Positions 1-8,809 of a stretch of DNA of 64,000 nucleotides are shown piece by piece (the first letter of the stretch is position 1; each line of letters starts with the position of its first letter). Source of the DNA: JADKAV01 sp963732355. Its GTDB lineage: Bacteria > Actinomycetota > Actinomycetes > S36-B12 > UBA10799. Under the pieces are notes generated by a model that was not told the origin of the DNA, did not search any database, and was given only the letters and a program-made list of their open reading frames with translations. Where the stretch lies: the NCBI GenBank assembly GCA_963732355.1, contig CAVSZD010000006.1, positions 124,001-188,000 of the forward strand, in the 5' to 3' direction. Made by a program: the position numbers and the translations under genes.

Positions 1-1302
1 AGGATCGGGTTGCGCACCTTGCGACCCACAACGTCCTGGGACAGCACACCGGCGACAGTCACGGTCAATCCGGTGGCTGTGGCCAGGAACGCCGCAGCGG
101 CACCTGCGGCCACCAAGGCCGTCAGGGTCTGTCCTAACGCCCCGCTGATCATCGCCTGCGGCAACAGCAGCACCACCGCGTCGGTCCGGCCGACCATCAG
201 CAGTTCGGGTGTGTAGAGCCTGCCGAGCATCCCGTAGATCGATGGTGCGAGGTAGAAGAAGCCCGACCAGTCCGATGACCACCAAGGCGGTCCTGCGGGC
301 GGCCCGGCCGTCGGGGTTGGTGTAGAACCTCACGAGCACATGCGGCAATCCCATGGTCCCCAGGAAGAGCGCGAACATCAGGGCGTACGTCCGGTAGAGC
401 GGGTGCTCCTGACCCCCTTGTCCCGCCTGGCCCCAGTCGGCGCCGGTCAGCAACGGGGTGCCAACCAGATGTGGTGCCGCAGCGCCGGCCGGGAACGTCA
501 CAGTTGAACCCTCACCGATCGTGTAGCGACCCGGGGACCACTGCGCGGTTCCGTCGAACGGCTGTCCGTTCACAGTCCCCCGCACCACGACGGATACCGC
601 CTCGGGCGCCTCGACTTCGATCGTCTTGTCGACATTGACTGTTGTCGACTGCTCAAAGGTGGGCGCTGCCGGCGTCAGTGCGGATGGGCTGGCATCTGCT
701 CGCCACGCAGCGATGAGGAAGAGGATCGGAACCATGATCGCGAAGACCTTGAGCCAGTACTGGAACCCTTGCACCAACGTGACACTGCGCATGCCGCCGC
801 CGACGATCACGACCAGCACAGTGATCGAGACGAGCAGACCACCGACCCACACCGGAGTGTCGAGCAAGATCTGCAGGGCAAGTCCAGCGCCCTGCAACTG
901 AGGCAGGACATACAACCAACCGATCAGCACCACCAGACAACTCGCGATGGTCCGGACGGTCATGGAACGCAATCGCGCTTCGCAGAAATCGGGCAGCGTG
1001 TAGGCGCCCGACCGTCGCAATGGCGCAGCCACCAGCGCCAGCAGCAACACGTAGCCGACCGCATACCCGACGGGGAACCACAAAGCGTCAGCACCGCCCA
1101 CCATGATCAGGCCGGCGACCCCGAGGAAGGACGCCGCCGACAGGTACTCCCCTGAGATGGCTGATGCGTTCCACCAGGCCGGCACTGACCTGCTGGCCAC
1201 ATAGAAATCCCCAGTCGTGCGCGCCAGCCGGGAACTGTAGGCGGCCAGACCGATAGTGACCACGACGGTCAGAACCATGCCGATGGAAGCAGCCGGGCTC
1301 AT
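1..1302 (-). pseudogene. Sodium:solute symporter (acetate/monocarboxylate type), partial and frameshifted
   Basis: Secondary transporter of the SSS family, read from ATG 1302 and running off the left edge. Signature stretches are GEYLSAASFLGVAGL near residue 45 and LPHVLVRFYTNP near residue 318; both match the intact actP further along this window (GDYLSAASFLG, LPHVLMRFYT). The frame is lost near base 261. Skipping one base there restores GLVG-FFYLAP and then, near the edge, TATGLTVTVAGVLSQDV, so the break is a single extra base. It may be a sequencing error rather than a dead gene. The start overlaps the stop of the preceding small membrane gene (ATGA, 1299-1302), implying coupled translation behind the LytS/LytTR pair. 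Substrate (acetate, pyruvate or similar) is inferred from family and context. Confidence 0.8.
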
Positions 1303-1682
1303 CGCCCCTCCACCAGGTCGGTGAACCGGCTCTCGTTGCGCTCGGCCTGACGCACGTACCACCAGCCGACGGCCAGGATCGCCGGGTAGACGAGAGCACC
1401 TAGCAGCAACCACCACAGGGGAACGGGACCGACTCGAAGGCTGCGGGCGGCCGGCCAGAGGCCGAACAACAGCGGCAGAGTCACCAGTGGAACCACGACC
1501 ACCGCGACGGTTGAAAGTCCCAGTAGCAACTGCGCGCGGATCAGCGACCTCAGATAGACCTGCCCCACACGGGTCTGGTCGTCGATCTCATCGGTCACAG
1601 GTCGCGCGGGACGCCGGCGCACGTCACGACGAGGTCCGGTGATGACCTCGCGTTTGGGCGGTGACTTCTCGGGCTTGGTCAA
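1299..1682 (-). CDS. Small two-helix membrane protein next to symporter (DUF485-like role)
   Basis: About 127 residues. A basic, Pro/Arg-rich N-terminus is followed by QTRVGQVYLRSLIRAQ and two strongly hydrophobic segments (roughly residues 55-80 and 90-110). Proteins of this layout usually sit directly before SSS symporters in Actinobacteria and are thought to act with them. I chose TTG 1682 because GAGG lies seven bases upstream. An earlier ATG at 1775 would force translation through the palindromic repeat at 1700-1809, which looks non-coding. The stop overlaps the symporter ATG. The exact biochemical role is unknown. Confidence 0.65.
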   Translation of the reverse strand: MTKPEKSPPKREVITGPRRDVRRRPARPVTDEIDDQTRVGQVYLRSLIRAQLLLGLSTVAVVVVPLVTLPLLFGLWPAARSLRVGPVPLWWLLLGALVYPAILAVGWWYVRQAERNESRFTDLVEGR

Positions 1683-1699
1683 AGCCGGCCTCGCCGCAG

Positions 1700-1809
1700 T
1701 GTCGCGTTGTTTCGGGGTTCCACGCCGCGGTGTTGCGTTGTTGCCGGATTGCAGCCCGCAAGACGCCAACAACACAACGATCGATCTCGGGCTGACCTAA
1801 CAACGCCAC
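1700..1809. repeat. Nested palindromic repeat, family A, copy 1 (degenerate)
   Basis: Outer arms GTCGCGTTGTT and AACAACGCCAC flank an inner pair built from GTGTTGCGTTGTTGCC and CCAACAACACAAC. The same four-arm layout recurs at 11571, 44346 and 47415. This is the most diverged copy. It separates the LytTR regulator from the downstream membrane gene. Confidence 0.7.
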
Positions 1810-1818
1810 AAACGCGGA

Positions 1819-2580
1819 TCACCCGTCGTCCTCCAACCGGCGACCCGCCACCAAAGCCTCCTTCACCGACGCTGCGTGACGCCGACTGACCGGCACCGAC
1901 TGTCCATGCCCGAGTTCCACACTCACGCGCCCGCCCGCAGACCGCAGGCCCTCCACGTAGCCGGCGTTGACCAAGTAGCGACGGTGCACGCGCAGGAACC
2001 CCGACGGTCCCCAGCGCTCCTCCAGACTGGCCAGCGGCACCCGGACCAGATGGCTGGACCCACGGGTGTGCAGGCGGACGTAGTCGCGCTGTGCCTCGAC
2101 GAAGACGATGTCCGTGCGCTTGACGTAGCGCGTGACCCCGCCGAGTTCGACGGCGATCGTCTCGTCCTGCACCTCCTCGGCCGCAGGCGCGGGCGTGCCG
2201 ACCTCCGCCTCAAGTTGGCGCTGCACCCGGACCACGGCTTGGGCCAGACGCTGTGCGCGAATCGGTTTGAGCAGGTAGTCGACGGCCGCGACATCGAAAG
2301 CGTCCACAGCGTGGGAGTCGTACGCAGTCACGAACACCACGGGCGGCGGGGCGGAGAACTTGGAGATGATCCGGGCCAGCGCCAGGCCATCCATCCCCGG
2401 CATCCGGATGTCCAGGAAGACCGCGTCAACGTCGTCGGCCTGCAGCATCTCAAGGGCCTGCGTCGCGGTGTGGGCGGCGCGCACGACGGCGACCCCTGGG
2501 GTATTCGACAACAGGTAGGTCAACTCGGCCAGCGCCGGTTCTTCGTCGTCGACCGCCACCACGATCAGGCCCTCACTCAT
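1819..2580 (-). CDS. LytTR-family response regulator
   Basis: DNA-binding response regulator of 253 residues. Residues 1-120 form a receiver domain with the acidic pair VDDEEP, the phospho-acceptor in VFLDIRMPGMDG (about residue 55), VTAYD, and the conserved lysine in YLLKPI. Residues 145-245 form a LytTR DNA-binding domain (RTDIVFVEAQRDYVRLHT, FLRVHRRYLVN). ATG 2580 is preferred because it overlaps the sensor stop by 8 bases; an in-frame ATG at 2598 would add six residues. It follows the sensor kinase and precedes the small membrane protein and symporter, so it probably controls uptake of a carboxylate sensed by its partner, as known LytS/LytTR carboxylate systems do. Confidence 0.92.
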   Translation of the reverse strand: MSEGLIVVAVDDEEPALAELTYLLSNTPGVAVVRAAHTATQALEMLQADDVDAVFLDIRMPGMDGLALARIISKFSAPPPVVFVTAYDSHAVDAFDVAAVDYLLKPIRAQRLAQAVVRVQRQLEAEVGTPAPAAEEVQDETIAVELGGVTRYVKRTDIVFVEAQRDYVRLHTRGSSHLVRVPLASLEERWGPSGFLRVHRRYLVNAGYVEGLRSAGGRVSVELGHGQSVPVSRRHAASVKEALVAGRRLEDDG

Positions 2581-3748
2581 CAGCCACCACCTCGGCAAAT
2601 TTGGGCACCCGCATCGTGACCTTCGTCCCAGCGTTGGGCGCGGTCTCGACTGTCAGACCGTGATCGTCGCCGAATGCCTGGCGCAACCGTTCGTCGACGT
2701 TGGCCAACCCGACGTGGTCGCCCGGCTCGCCGGACAGGCTGCGGCGGATCACCGCAGGGTCGTTACCCACCCCGTCATCCTCCACGCTGATCCAGCAGTC
2801 CGCACCGCGCTCTACCGCGGTGATGCTCACGGTCCCTGGGGTGTCGCGACCTTCCAGCCCGTGTCGTACAGCGTTCTCCACCAGCGGCTGGATGCACAAG
2901 AACGGGATCTTGACGCTGAGCACCTCTGGGTCAACCCGCAGTTTCACCTGCAACCGGTCGCCGAACCGGGCTTGCTCCAGAAGCAAGTACTGCTCCACGG
3001 AATGAAGCTCTTCGGCCAGTGCTGTGTACTTGCCGTGCGAGCGGAAGCTGTAGCGGGTGAACTCGGCGAAATCGAGCAGCAGATCGCGGGCACGGTCAGG
3101 GTCGGTGCGCACGAACGATGCGATCGCAGTCAGGGAGTTGAAGATGAAGTGCGGCGAGATCTGCGCACGCAGAACCCGGACCTCGGCCTCGGCATTGCGC
3201 GCCCTTGTGCGATCCAGTTCGGCCAGATCGAGCTGACCGGAGGTGAACGCGGCCACCTCCTCAACCGCACGAACCATGGCCGGCCTTGCCGTTGAATCGG
3301 AGTAGGCGACCAGCGCCCCGATGACGACGTCGTCGGACGTCAGCGGGGCGGCCACGGCTGAGCGGAACATCTCGGAGGGCTCACGGGCCTGGGTCGCGGA
3401 CAAGACCACCGCCGAGCCCGAATCCAGAGCTGCCTCGGCATGCTGGATCGCTTTGTCGCGGTTCTTTTCGCCCACCCCGTCCCAAGCCAGGGTGGTGAAG
3501 CGGTCGGTGATCGCCAACGCCTGCACCCCCAGCAGGCTGCGCAGGTGCTTGACCGAACGCTGGGCTCCGGCCTCGGTCAGACCGCTCCGCAGCGACGGCG
3601 CAGCGAGGCTGGCAATGTGAAGTGTCCGGTAGGTCGCCATCTGACCCTCAGTGCCCAGCCGGTCGCGGCCCCGGACCCAGCGGGCCACGACGATCCCGAG
3701 CACCACGGCCCCGGCGATCGCGGCCAGTGCCAGAACCCAGGCATCCAT
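2573..3748 (-). CDS. LytS-type sensor histidine kinase
   Basis: 391 residues. One N-terminal transmembrane helix (residues 1-25) is followed by a GAF-like region (about 40-175), a short linker, the His_kinase domain with the phospho-acceptor histidine in ISPHFIFNSL (about residue 199), and a HATPase_c domain with N-box LVENAVRHGLEG and glycine box VEDDGVGND. The single helix differs from the multi-helix 5TM domain of classical LytS, so the signal may be read through the GAF region. It overlaps the LytTR gene by 8 bases and forms an obvious two-component pair with it. Confidence 0.92.
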   Translation of the reverse strand: MDAWVLALAAIAGAVVLGIVVARWVRGRDRLGTEGQMATYRTLHIASLAAPSLRSGLTEAGAQRSVKHLRSLLGVQALAITDRFTTLAWDGVGEKNRDKAIQHAEAALDSGSAVVLSATQAREPSEMFRSAVAAPLTSDDVVIGALVAYSDSTARPAMVRAVEEVAAFTSGQLDLAELDRTRARNAEAEVRVLRAQISPHFIFNSLTAIASFVRTDPDRARDLLLDFAEFTRYSFRSHGKYTALAEELHSVEQYLLLEQARFGDRLQVKLRVDPEVLSVKIPFLCIQPLVENAVRHGLEGRDTPGTVSITAVERGADCWISVEDDGVGNDPAVIRRSLSGEPGDHVGLANVDERLRQAFGDDHGLTVETAPNAGTKVTMRVPKFAEVVADE

Positions 3749-3863
3749 GGGGCGAAACTAGCGGAATTGGGCGGTCGTGGCGGGAGCACAACACCGCCGC
3801 CGCCCATTGTCGGGGCACTGATTCGCGCCTATCGTGGAGTTCCGCCTGAGGTGGGGAGTCCGG

Positions 3864-4862
3864 ATGTACCGTTCGCTGGCAGCAATCACGCTCGTTGCGG
3901 GGCTCGCGCTGGGCGCAGCCCCCGCGCACGCCAAGCCCGATCCGATCCGCGGCTTCAACGTGGCGGTCAAGGGTGAGCAGATCCGGGCCTCGGCCTTGAT
4001 CCCCGGCCCGGTCGGCCGGAAGGCCCAGTTGCAGCAACTCGACGGTGGGCGGTGGGTGAACGTGGCGACGACCCGCACCAAGCGCACCCAAGGTATTCCG
4101 CGCGCTCGTTGGCGCGTGGACATCGCGAACCTTCGCCAGCCCTCTGCACAGAGCCGCGCCCAGGCAGGACCGCTGGCGGAATTGATCCGGCTTCGGGCGC
4201 AGGCGGACAAGGCCAAGTCGAAGCCCCAGAAGGTCCGGGTGTCGTTCGTGAACCCGTTAGCGCCCAAGATCGTCAGCGGTTTCGTAGGCAGTCAGATAAT
4301 CGCCCCCGGACTTGAATCCTTGTGGAGCGGTCAGGTGCGCTACGAAGCCGTTCCGAACGACGACGGCGCCCGTACCGTCAGGTACCGACTGGCCTCCGCC
4401 AGCATCACGTGGAGTTCCGAGGGGGAGAAGCCGGGCTGCGTCATCAAGGGCGGCGGCACCTTCACCGAGGCGGATCTGGTCGGCGAGGGCTTCGTCGACA
4501 TCGCCCCGCGAGCGGGCGCAGCGAAGATGGGGTACAACTTCACGCTCAGGCGGCTTCCAACCGTGACCCTCACAGTGACCTGCGGGAACGACGTCTCCCA
4601 ATTCGAGTCGGTGCTTGGGTTGTACTTGAACACCCTCGACTGCCCCTCAGCCTCGCAGGATCCAGGCACGGTCCCCTCCACGTACACCGGCCAGCCGTGG
4701 TCGAACCGTAAACCGCCATTCGTCTTCTTCGGCAAGGTGGGCCTCAACGCCAGCAACTTCTGCTCGAACACTCTGCAACCGCCCGGGATCTTCCAGAGCT
4801 GGGATCTCACCGGCTCGGAGCTGTTCGCGTTCGACGACTTCCTGGAGCCGCTCGCGAAGTAG
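3864..4862 (+). CDS. Secreted protein of unknown function
   Basis: 332 residues beginning MYRSLAAITLVAGLALGAA, a clear signal peptide with likely cleavage after AHA. The mature part starts with a beta-rich, lysine-containing stretch that resembles the N-terminal parts of other secreted proteins in this window (for example the one at 51032). The C-terminal half holds four cysteines (VTCGND, NTLDCPS, SNFCSNT and GCVIKGG) that could pair as disulfides. I do not recognise a named domain. It is transcribed away from the LytS gene and is followed by a tandem-repeat array. ATG 3864 is chosen over 3834 because it gives a standard signal peptide. Confidence 0.75.
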   Translation: MYRSLAAITLVAGLALGAAPAHAKPDPIRGFNVAVKGEQIRASALIPGPVGRKAQLQQLDGGRWVNVATTRTKRTQGIPRARWRVDIANLRQPSAQSRAQAGPLAELIRLRAQADKAKSKPQKVRVSFVNPLAPKIVSGFVGSQIIAPGLESLWSGQVRYEAVPNDDGARTVRYRLASASITWSSEGEKPGCVIKGGGTFTEADLVGEGFVDIAPRAGAAKMGYNFTLRRLPTVTLTVTCGNDVSQFESVLGLYLNTLDCPSASQDPGTVPSTYTGQPWSNRKPPFVFFGKVGLNASNFCSNTLQPPGIFQSWDLTGSELFAFDDFLEPLAK

Positions 4863-4879
4863 GCGTGGTTCTTGGAGGC

Positions 4880-5200
4880 AAAGCTGGAAACCGGCAACTC
4901 AGTTGTCGAAATCCCACACGGGTCAAGCCGAACCCCAGGCCCACAAGGCAAAGCTGGAAACCCGCAACTCAGTTGTCGAAATCCCACACCGGTCAAGCCG
5001 AACCCCACGCCCACAAAGCAAAGCTGGAAACCGGCAACTCAGTTGCCGAAATCCCACACCGGTCAAGCCGAACCCCACGCCCACAAAGCAAAGCTGGAAA
5101 CCCGCAACTCAGTTGCCAAAATCCCACACCGGTCAAGCCGAACCCCACGCCCACAAAGCAAAGCTGGAAACCGGCAACTCAGTTGCCAAAATCCCACACC
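4880..5200. repeat. Tandem repeat array, family C, 70-bp period, five copies
   Basis: Copies begin (AAAGCTGG) at 4880, 4950, 5020, 5090 and 5160, an exact 70-bp period; the fifth lacks the spacer part. Each core contains the palindrome CGGCAACTCAGTTGCCG or a one- or two-base variant, followed by AAATCCCACAC. The remainder is a conserved CCGGTCAAGCCGAACCCC-type spacer. The same core with another spacer forms the array at 31317. The whole stretch between the secreted gene and the HIT gene is this array. Confidence 0.95.
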
Positions 5201-5254
5201 GCCGGGCGGGCGCTCACCGGCGTGAACACCGTATGTTCTGGCACGCTGTTCGGC

Positions 5255-5644
5255 ATGGGATCCGACGGGGGCAGCATCTTCTTCGAGGTGCCTGAGAGCC
5301 AATGGATCGCGTCCAACGACCTGGCCTTCGCGATCCGCGACACCTACCCGGTATCACCCGGACACACGCTGGTCGTTCCTCGCAGGCTCGTTGCCACCTG
5401 GGACGGCACAACCCCCGCCGAGCGCGCGGCCCTGCTCGCGTTGATGTCCGAGGTCAAGGTCCAACTGCGCGACCAACTGAACCCGGACGGCTTCAACGTC
5501 GGATTCAACGAAGGGACCGCAGCGGGCCAGACCGTTTTCCACCTGCACATCCACGTGATCCCGCGCTTCACCGGCGACGTGACTGACCCGCGCGGTGGAA
5601 TCCGTCACGCGGTGATGGGCAAAGGCAACTGGCAGCAGCCATGA
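5255..5644 (+). CDS. HIT-family nucleotide hydrolase/transferase
   Basis: 129 residues with the histidine triad HLHIHVIPR near the C-terminus, preceded by PGHTLVVPRR and GFNVGFNEGTAAGQTVFH, the usual order in HIT (Hint/Fhit-like) proteins. The family hydrolyses or transfers nucleoside phosphate groups; the substrate here is unknown. ATG 5255 is used because everything upstream in frame is the repeat array. Its TGA overlaps the ATG of the HNH gene (5641-5644), so the two are probably translated together. Confidence 0.9.
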   Translation: MGSDGGSIFFEVPESQWIASNDLAFAIRDTYPVSPGHTLVVPRRLVATWDGTTPAERAALLALMSEVKVQLRDQLNPDGFNVGFNEGTAAGQTVFHLHIHVIPRFTGDVTDPRGGIRHAVMGKGNWQQP

Positions 5645-6699
5645 CGGCGCCCTCAGCGCAGTTCCAGTTGGAGTTCATCGAGCGAGTTCAGCGGCTACTG
5701 GACTCCGGCAGTTTCGTCGCGACCTACAAGTACGCGCTGCTCATCTCCTTGTGCAACGTGGCGGTGGAACAGGGATTCGACGACGAGCGCGAACAAGCCG
5801 TGGCGGTTCGGGACTTGGGCGAGCAATTCCTGCGGCTCTATTGGACCCATGTGCGCATCTACCCGGGCACCGAGGGGCAACTCCGCCAGAACTCCGGCGG
5901 CCCCGCCGCGATTTTGACAACCGTTGCGAACGCCCGCCGCGCCACCGCCAACCCGGATCGGTCCGACGCCTACCGCTCGCTGCCGGAAAGCATCCTGCGG
6001 GAAGCGACCAGGCGTGTGCGCCAGATGCCACTGATGAAACTCCAGACGATCGGGCGGGAGGAACAGGATCCGGACCATCCCGACAACTTCTTGTACCCGA
6101 CGCAGGTCCACGACGGCTGCATCGTTCTGCGCCCTGGAGTCTCGGCATGCCTGCGCCGCTTCCGTTCACTGATCGTGTCCTCAGCGCAGGCGGGATGGGC
6201 GGAGTATGTCCGGCGTCACAATCCCGAACTAGGTGCCGGCTACGACCTGGAGGAGTTCCTCTTCGGGTCCAATCGTTCGGCGGTGCATGCTTTGGCGCCT
6301 GTGCTGCTCGATCTGCAGAAGGGCCGCTGTTTCTACACCGGTCGGCCGCTCGAGGTCGCAAAATCACACGTCGACCACTTCATCCCTTGGGCCAAGTTCC
6401 CGATCGATTCCCCGGTGAACCTCGTGCTTGCCAGCGGACCGGCGAACCTCCAGAAGAGCGACCATCTGGCCGCCTTGCCACATCTGCAGCGGTGGCGGAT
6501 CCGCAATCTGGAACAGCACGACGAGCTAATGGCAGTTGGCGCGGTCCCTGCGGATGCCGATCGCGTGCTGTCGATCGCCCGGTTCACCTACGCCCAAGCC
6601 GCCCGCATCGGGACTCTAGGTTGGCTTCGGGGGCGGGACATGCAAGTGTTGCGCGGATACGAAGCGTTGCTGGGACCTCGACCGGCATGCCCGCGTTAG
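5641..6699 (+). CDS. HNH endonuclease domain protein
   Basis: 352 residues. The N-terminal ~210 residues are helical with no named domain I can assign. The C-terminal part holds an HNH nuclease core: RCFYTGRPL, SHVDHFIPW (metal-binding His-Asp-His) and NLVLASGPANLQKSD (about residues 225-275). It is coupled to the HIT gene by a 4-base overlap, so the pair may act together in nucleic-acid repair or defence; that is inference. Its TAG stop lies inside the first bases of a 68-bp hairpin repeat (starts 6695), so the repeat sets the C-terminal end. Confidence 0.85.
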   Translation: MTAPSAQFQLEFIERVQRLLDSGSFVATYKYALLISLCNVAVEQGFDDEREQAVAVRDLGEQFLRLYWTHVRIYPGTEGQLRQNSGGPAAILTTVANARRATANPDRSDAYRSLPESILREATRRVRQMPLMKLQTIGREEQDPDHPDNFLYPTQVHDGCIVLRPGVSACLRRFRSLIVSSAQAGWAEYVRRHNPELGAGYDLEEFLFGSNRSAVHALAPVLLDLQKGRCFYTGRPLEVAKSHVDHFIPWAKFPIDSPVNLVLASGPANLQKSDHLAALPHLQRWRIRNLEQHDELMAVGAVPADADRVLSIARFTYAQAARIGTLGWLRGRDMQVLRGYEALLGPRPACPR

Positions 6700-6762
6700 A
6701 GGTTGTGCTGTTGGTTAGCGAAACAACGCGTGGATTCGCTAACCAACCGCACAACCTCTAAC
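6695..6762. repeat. 68-bp hairpin repeat, family B, copy 1
   Basis: Two 28-base arms, from GTTAGAGGTTGTGC to GCACAACCTCTAAC, pair with one mismatch around the 12-base loop ACAACGCGTGGA. It lies between the convergent HNH and acs genes. Eight further copies of the same length are in this window. Confidence 0.95.
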
Positions 6763-6780
6763 CAGCCGCCACGAGCGGGC

Positions 6781-8724
6781 TCAGCCGCCCGAGCCCAACC
6801 CCTGCTGGATGAGGTTCATCACCGATGCATCGGCCAGGGTTGTGACATCGCCCAAAGACCGGTTCTCGGCCACGTCCCGCAGTAGCCGCCGCATGATCTT
6901 GCCGGAGCGGGTCTTGGGCAGTTCGGGTACAACCAGGATCTGGCGCGGTTTTGCGATCGGCCCGATCTCGTGGCCGACATGGTTGCGCAACTCCTGCACC
7001 AACTCGGGACCGTCAACGGCGTCACCGCGCAGGATGACGAACGCGACGATTCCCTGGCCGGTCGTCTCGTCGGCGGCACCCACAACCGCGGCCTCCGCCA
7101 CGGCCGGGTGCGACACCAATGCCGACTCAACCTCGGTCGTCGAGATCCGGTGACCTGACACGTTCATGACGTCGTCGACCCGGCCGAGCAACCACACCGC
7201 GCCGTCCTCGTCGAGCTTCGCGCCGTCGCCGGCGAAGTAGTAGTGCGGCCAACGCAGCCAGTAGGTGTCCTTGTACCGCTGCGGATCGCCCCAGATGCCG
7301 CGCAGCATGCTCGGCCAAGGCTGGGTCAACACCAGGTAGCCGCCACCACCGGGCGCCACCGGTTCACCGATGTCGTCCACAACCGCCGCGCCGATTCCCG
7401 GCAGAGCACGCATCGCCGACCCTGGTTTGCACGCGGTCACACCGGGCAGCGGACTGATCATCATCGCGCCGGTCTCGGTCTGCCACCAGGTGTCCACGAT
7501 CGGGCAGCGATCACCGCCGATCACCGAGCGGTACCACATCCAGGCCTCCGGATTGATCGGCTCACCGACCGAACCGAGCAGCCGAAGCGACGAAAGGTCG
7601 TACTGTCCCGGGATCTCTGCGCCCCACTTCATGAACGTGCGAATCGCGGTGGGCGCGGTGTACAAGATCGACACCTTGTGCTTGGCCACGATCTCCCACC
7701 AGCGGCCCTTGTGCGGAGTGTCGGGCGTGCCCTCGTAGATCACCTGCGTGGCGCCGTTGGCCAATGGCCCGTAGACGATGTAACTGTGACCGGTCACCCA
7801 GCCGATGTCCGCGGTGCACCAGTAGACGTCGGTCTCCGGCTTGAGGTCGAAGACGTTGTAGTGCGTGTAGGCGGTCTGGGTCAGATACCCACCGGAGGTG
7901 TGCAGGATGCCCTTGGGCTTACCGGTCGTGCCGGAGGTGTAGAGGATGAACAGTGGGTGCTCGGAGTCGAAGGCCTGCGGTTCGTGCACATCTGAGGCAA
8001 TCGCCACGGAGTCGTGCCACCACAGGTCCCGGCCCTCATGCCAGGCCACGTCGTCCCCGGTTCGCCGCACAACGATCACATGCTCGACGCTCGGGCAATG
8101 CTCCAAGGCCTCGTCCACCGCCGGCTTCAACGGCATGGACGAACCACGCCGGAACTGCCCGTCGGTGGTGATGACGACTTTCGCCTGCGCATCGTCGATC
8201 CGGCTGCGCAGCGCCTCTGCGGAGAAGCCACCGAACACCACCGAGTGGATGGCGCCGATGCGGGCGCACGCCAGCATGGAAACCACCGCCTGCGGGATCA
8301 TCGGCATGTAGATGGCCACCCGGTCCCCGGCTTGCACGCCCAGGTCGGTCAAAGCATTGGCCGCTTGCGAGACCCGGCGTTTGAGGTCGTCGTAACTGAT
8401 GGTCTCGGTGTTGCCCGTCTCCGGTTCGAAGATGATCGCGGTGCGCGAACCGAGGCCCGCATCAACGTGCCGGTCCACGCAGTTGTACGCGACGTTCAGA
8501 GTGCCGCCGACGAACCACTTCGCGAAGGGCGCGCCGGACCAGTCCAGCACCTGCTCCCATGGCTGGTCCCAGTGCAAGCGGCCAGCCTGCTCGGCCCAGA
8601 AGCCCATGGTGTCGGCATCGGCCTTGTCGTAGAGCGCCTCGGTCGCGTTCGCCTGGGCGGCGAACTGCGGGGGCGGGGCGAAGTTGCGGGTCTCGGAGGC
8701 GAGGTTCGCAAGGGTGTCGGTCAT
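6781..8724 (-). CDS. acs: Acetyl-CoA synthetase
   Basis: AMP-forming acetate:CoA ligase of 647 residues, the usual full length. Conserved motifs appear in order: the phosphate loop YTSGTTGKPKG, the adenine-site motif TWWQTETGA, the hinge region GRVDDVMNVSGHRIST, and the C-terminal KTRSGKIMRRLLR holding the catalytic lysine that is often regulated by acetylation. It activates acetate to acetyl-CoA in the cytoplasm. ATG 8724 is chosen for the MTDTLANLAS start, with GAAAGG upstream; the 22 codons before it do not resemble the family. It lies downstream of actP on the same strand, separated by an 85-base gap that contains a strong hairpin. Confidence 0.97.
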   Translation of the reverse strand: MTDTLANLASETRNFAPPPQFAAQANATEALYDKADADTMGFWAEQAGRLHWDQPWEQVLDWSGAPFAKWFVGGTLNVAYNCVDRHVDAGLGSRTAIIFEPETGNTETISYDDLKRRVSQAANALTDLGVQAGDRVAIYMPMIPQAVVSMLACARIGAIHSVVFGGFSAEALRSRIDDAQAKVVITTDGQFRRGSSMPLKPAVDEALEHCPSVEHVIVVRRTGDDVAWHEGRDLWWHDSVAIASDVHEPQAFDSEHPLFILYTSGTTGKPKGILHTSGGYLTQTAYTHYNVFDLKPETDVYWCTADIGWVTGHSYIVYGPLANGATQVIYEGTPDTPHKGRWWEIVAKHKVSILYTAPTAIRTFMKWGAEIPGQYDLSSLRLLGSVGEPINPEAWMWYRSVIGGDRCPIVDTWWQTETGAMMISPLPGVTACKPGSAMRALPGIGAAVVDDIGEPVAPGGGGYLVLTQPWPSMLRGIWGDPQRYKDTYWLRWPHYYFAGDGAKLDEDGAVWLLGRVDDVMNVSGHRISTTEVESALVSHPAVAEAAVVGAADETTGQGIVAFVILRGDAVDGPELVQELRNHVGHEIGPIAKPRQILVVPELPKTRSGKIMRRLLRDVAENRSLGDVTTLADASVMNLIQQGLGSGG

Positions 8725-8763
8725 GGTCGGGCCTTTCTGGGAGTTCGGGGTGAGGGGTTGAAA

Positions 8764-8804
8764 GGCGTCCGGGCGGCGGGGCCAACTCACACCACCCGGA
8801 CGCC
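8764..8804 (-). terminator. Hairpin between actP and acs (terminator-like or processing site)
   Basis: A perfect 10-base stem GGCGTCCGGG / CCCGGACGCC with a 21-base loop lies just after the actP stop. Read in the gene direction it is followed by TTTC, a weak T-tract. It could partly terminate or stabilise the message between actP and acs. Confidence 0.55.
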
Positions 8805-8809
8805 TGCTC

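Noticed and set aside
4880..5200. CRISPR array
   Set aside because: Units are head-to-tail near-identical copies including the spacer; there are no variable spacers and no cas genes.
4865..5220. Open frames through the 70-bp array that would extend the HIT protein by about 130 residues
   Set aside because: The extension is only the translated repeat, similar in all three frames because of the array, and HIT proteins of normal length start at 5255.
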